This document shows, one piece after another, positions 43,131 through 43,141 of a stretch of DNA of 43,141 bases. The first letter of the stretch is position 1. Each line of letters begins with the position of its first letter. The stretch lies in assembly GCA_016281385.1 (NCBI GenBank), contig JAEEIN010000176.1, positions 1 through 43,141 of the forward strand. Direction: 5' to 3'. Position numbers and translations under genes: made by a program. Source of the stretch: Lachnospiraceae bacterium (GTDB taxonomy: Bacteria; Bacillota; Clostridia; Lachnospirales; Lachnospiraceae). The notes beneath the pieces were generated by a model, which saw nothing but the letters and a program-made list of their open reading frames with translations, made no database searches and was not told the DNA's origin.

Positions 43131-43141
43131 AGCAGTGACTC
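43127..43141 (-). CDS. Last codons of the upstream gene, probably fliR
   Basis: In the frame ending with TGA at 43129-43127 the window edge gives Glu-Ser-Leu-Leu-stop, overlapping the flhB GTG by four bases. fliR precedes flhB in this operon type, so this is probably its tail. The identity rests only on gene order. Confidence 0.35.
   Translation of the reverse strand, partial: ESLL

Noticed and set aside
1-43141. Search for tRNA, rRNA, CRISPR arrays, insertion sequences, prophage or toxin-antitoxin genes
   Set aside because: None seen; the region is densely packed with ordinary operons and the only longer gap (21627-21974) holds regulatory-type sequence.

Overview
The window looks like a chromosomal segment of a motile, plant-fibre-degrading Firmicute, most likely a rumen or gut Lachnospiraceae in the Butyrivibrio/Roseburia/Pseudobutyrivibrio range. 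The evidence is the flagellar/chemotaxis gene order (flhB-flhA-flhF-flhG-cheB-cheA-cheW-cheC-cheD-sigma28, as in Bacillus and Clostridia), AGGAGG-type ribosome binding sites, Gram-positive lipoprotein signals, ATP-less CUT1 sugar transporters and intracellular xylan enzymes (GH43, GH8). The genus is inference. Every gene runs on the minus strand except one AraC regulator. No tRNA, rRNA, CRISPR, insertion sequence or phage gene was seen.

Layout from right to left, in the direction of transcription. (A) 43141-27544 is the tail of a fla/che operon: the last codons of a probable fliR, then flhB, flhA, flhF, flhG, a YcgR/PilZ protein, cheB, cheA, cheW, cheC, cheD, a small membrane protein, the sigma-28 gene, a FapA/DUF342 protein, a small polar protein, a SwrB-position coiled-coil membrane protein and a short MltG-like LysM-type membrane protein. 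(B) 27533-22975 is a cytoplasmic xylan-oligosaccharide set: a GH8 reducing-end exo-oligoxylanase that starts 10 bp after the motility operon, a terminator, an SGNH esterase-like protein and a GH43 beta-xylosidase/arabinofuranosidase. A bidirectional terminator separates this set from the convergent AraC gene.

(C) 21975-22928 (+) is the AraC regulator. A 348-bp AT-rich divergent region separates it from (D) 21626-8352, a nine-gene block: a 993-residue anchored solute-binding protein with two duplicated N-terminal jelly-roll-like modules, two permeases, an NHL-propeller/TPR membrane protein, a Yip1 protein, a DUF5696 glycosidase-like membrane protein, two more permeases and a lipoprotein solute-binding protein, closed by a terminator. 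No ATPase for either sugar transporter is present, so a shared MsmX-type ATPase elsewhere is inferred. (E) 8084-551 is a tightly overlapping efflux-type operon: an adaptor lipoprotein, a double-length adaptor lipoprotein, a large FtsX-type permease, and two MacB-type ATPases, one of which carries a C-terminal AbrB/SpoVT-like domain. (F) 523-1 is the N-terminal part of a GH43 beta-xylosidase, cut by the window edge.

Read together, the middle of the window suggests binding and import of plant-glycan oligosaccharides by block D under AraC control, followed by cytoplasmic debranching and trimming by the GH8, SGNH and GH43 proteins. The DUF5696/Yip1/NHL-TPR/double-transporter block is the best candidate for a functionally undescribed system. 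The AbrB-tailed ATPase operon is second. The substrate assignments are inference from neighbours.
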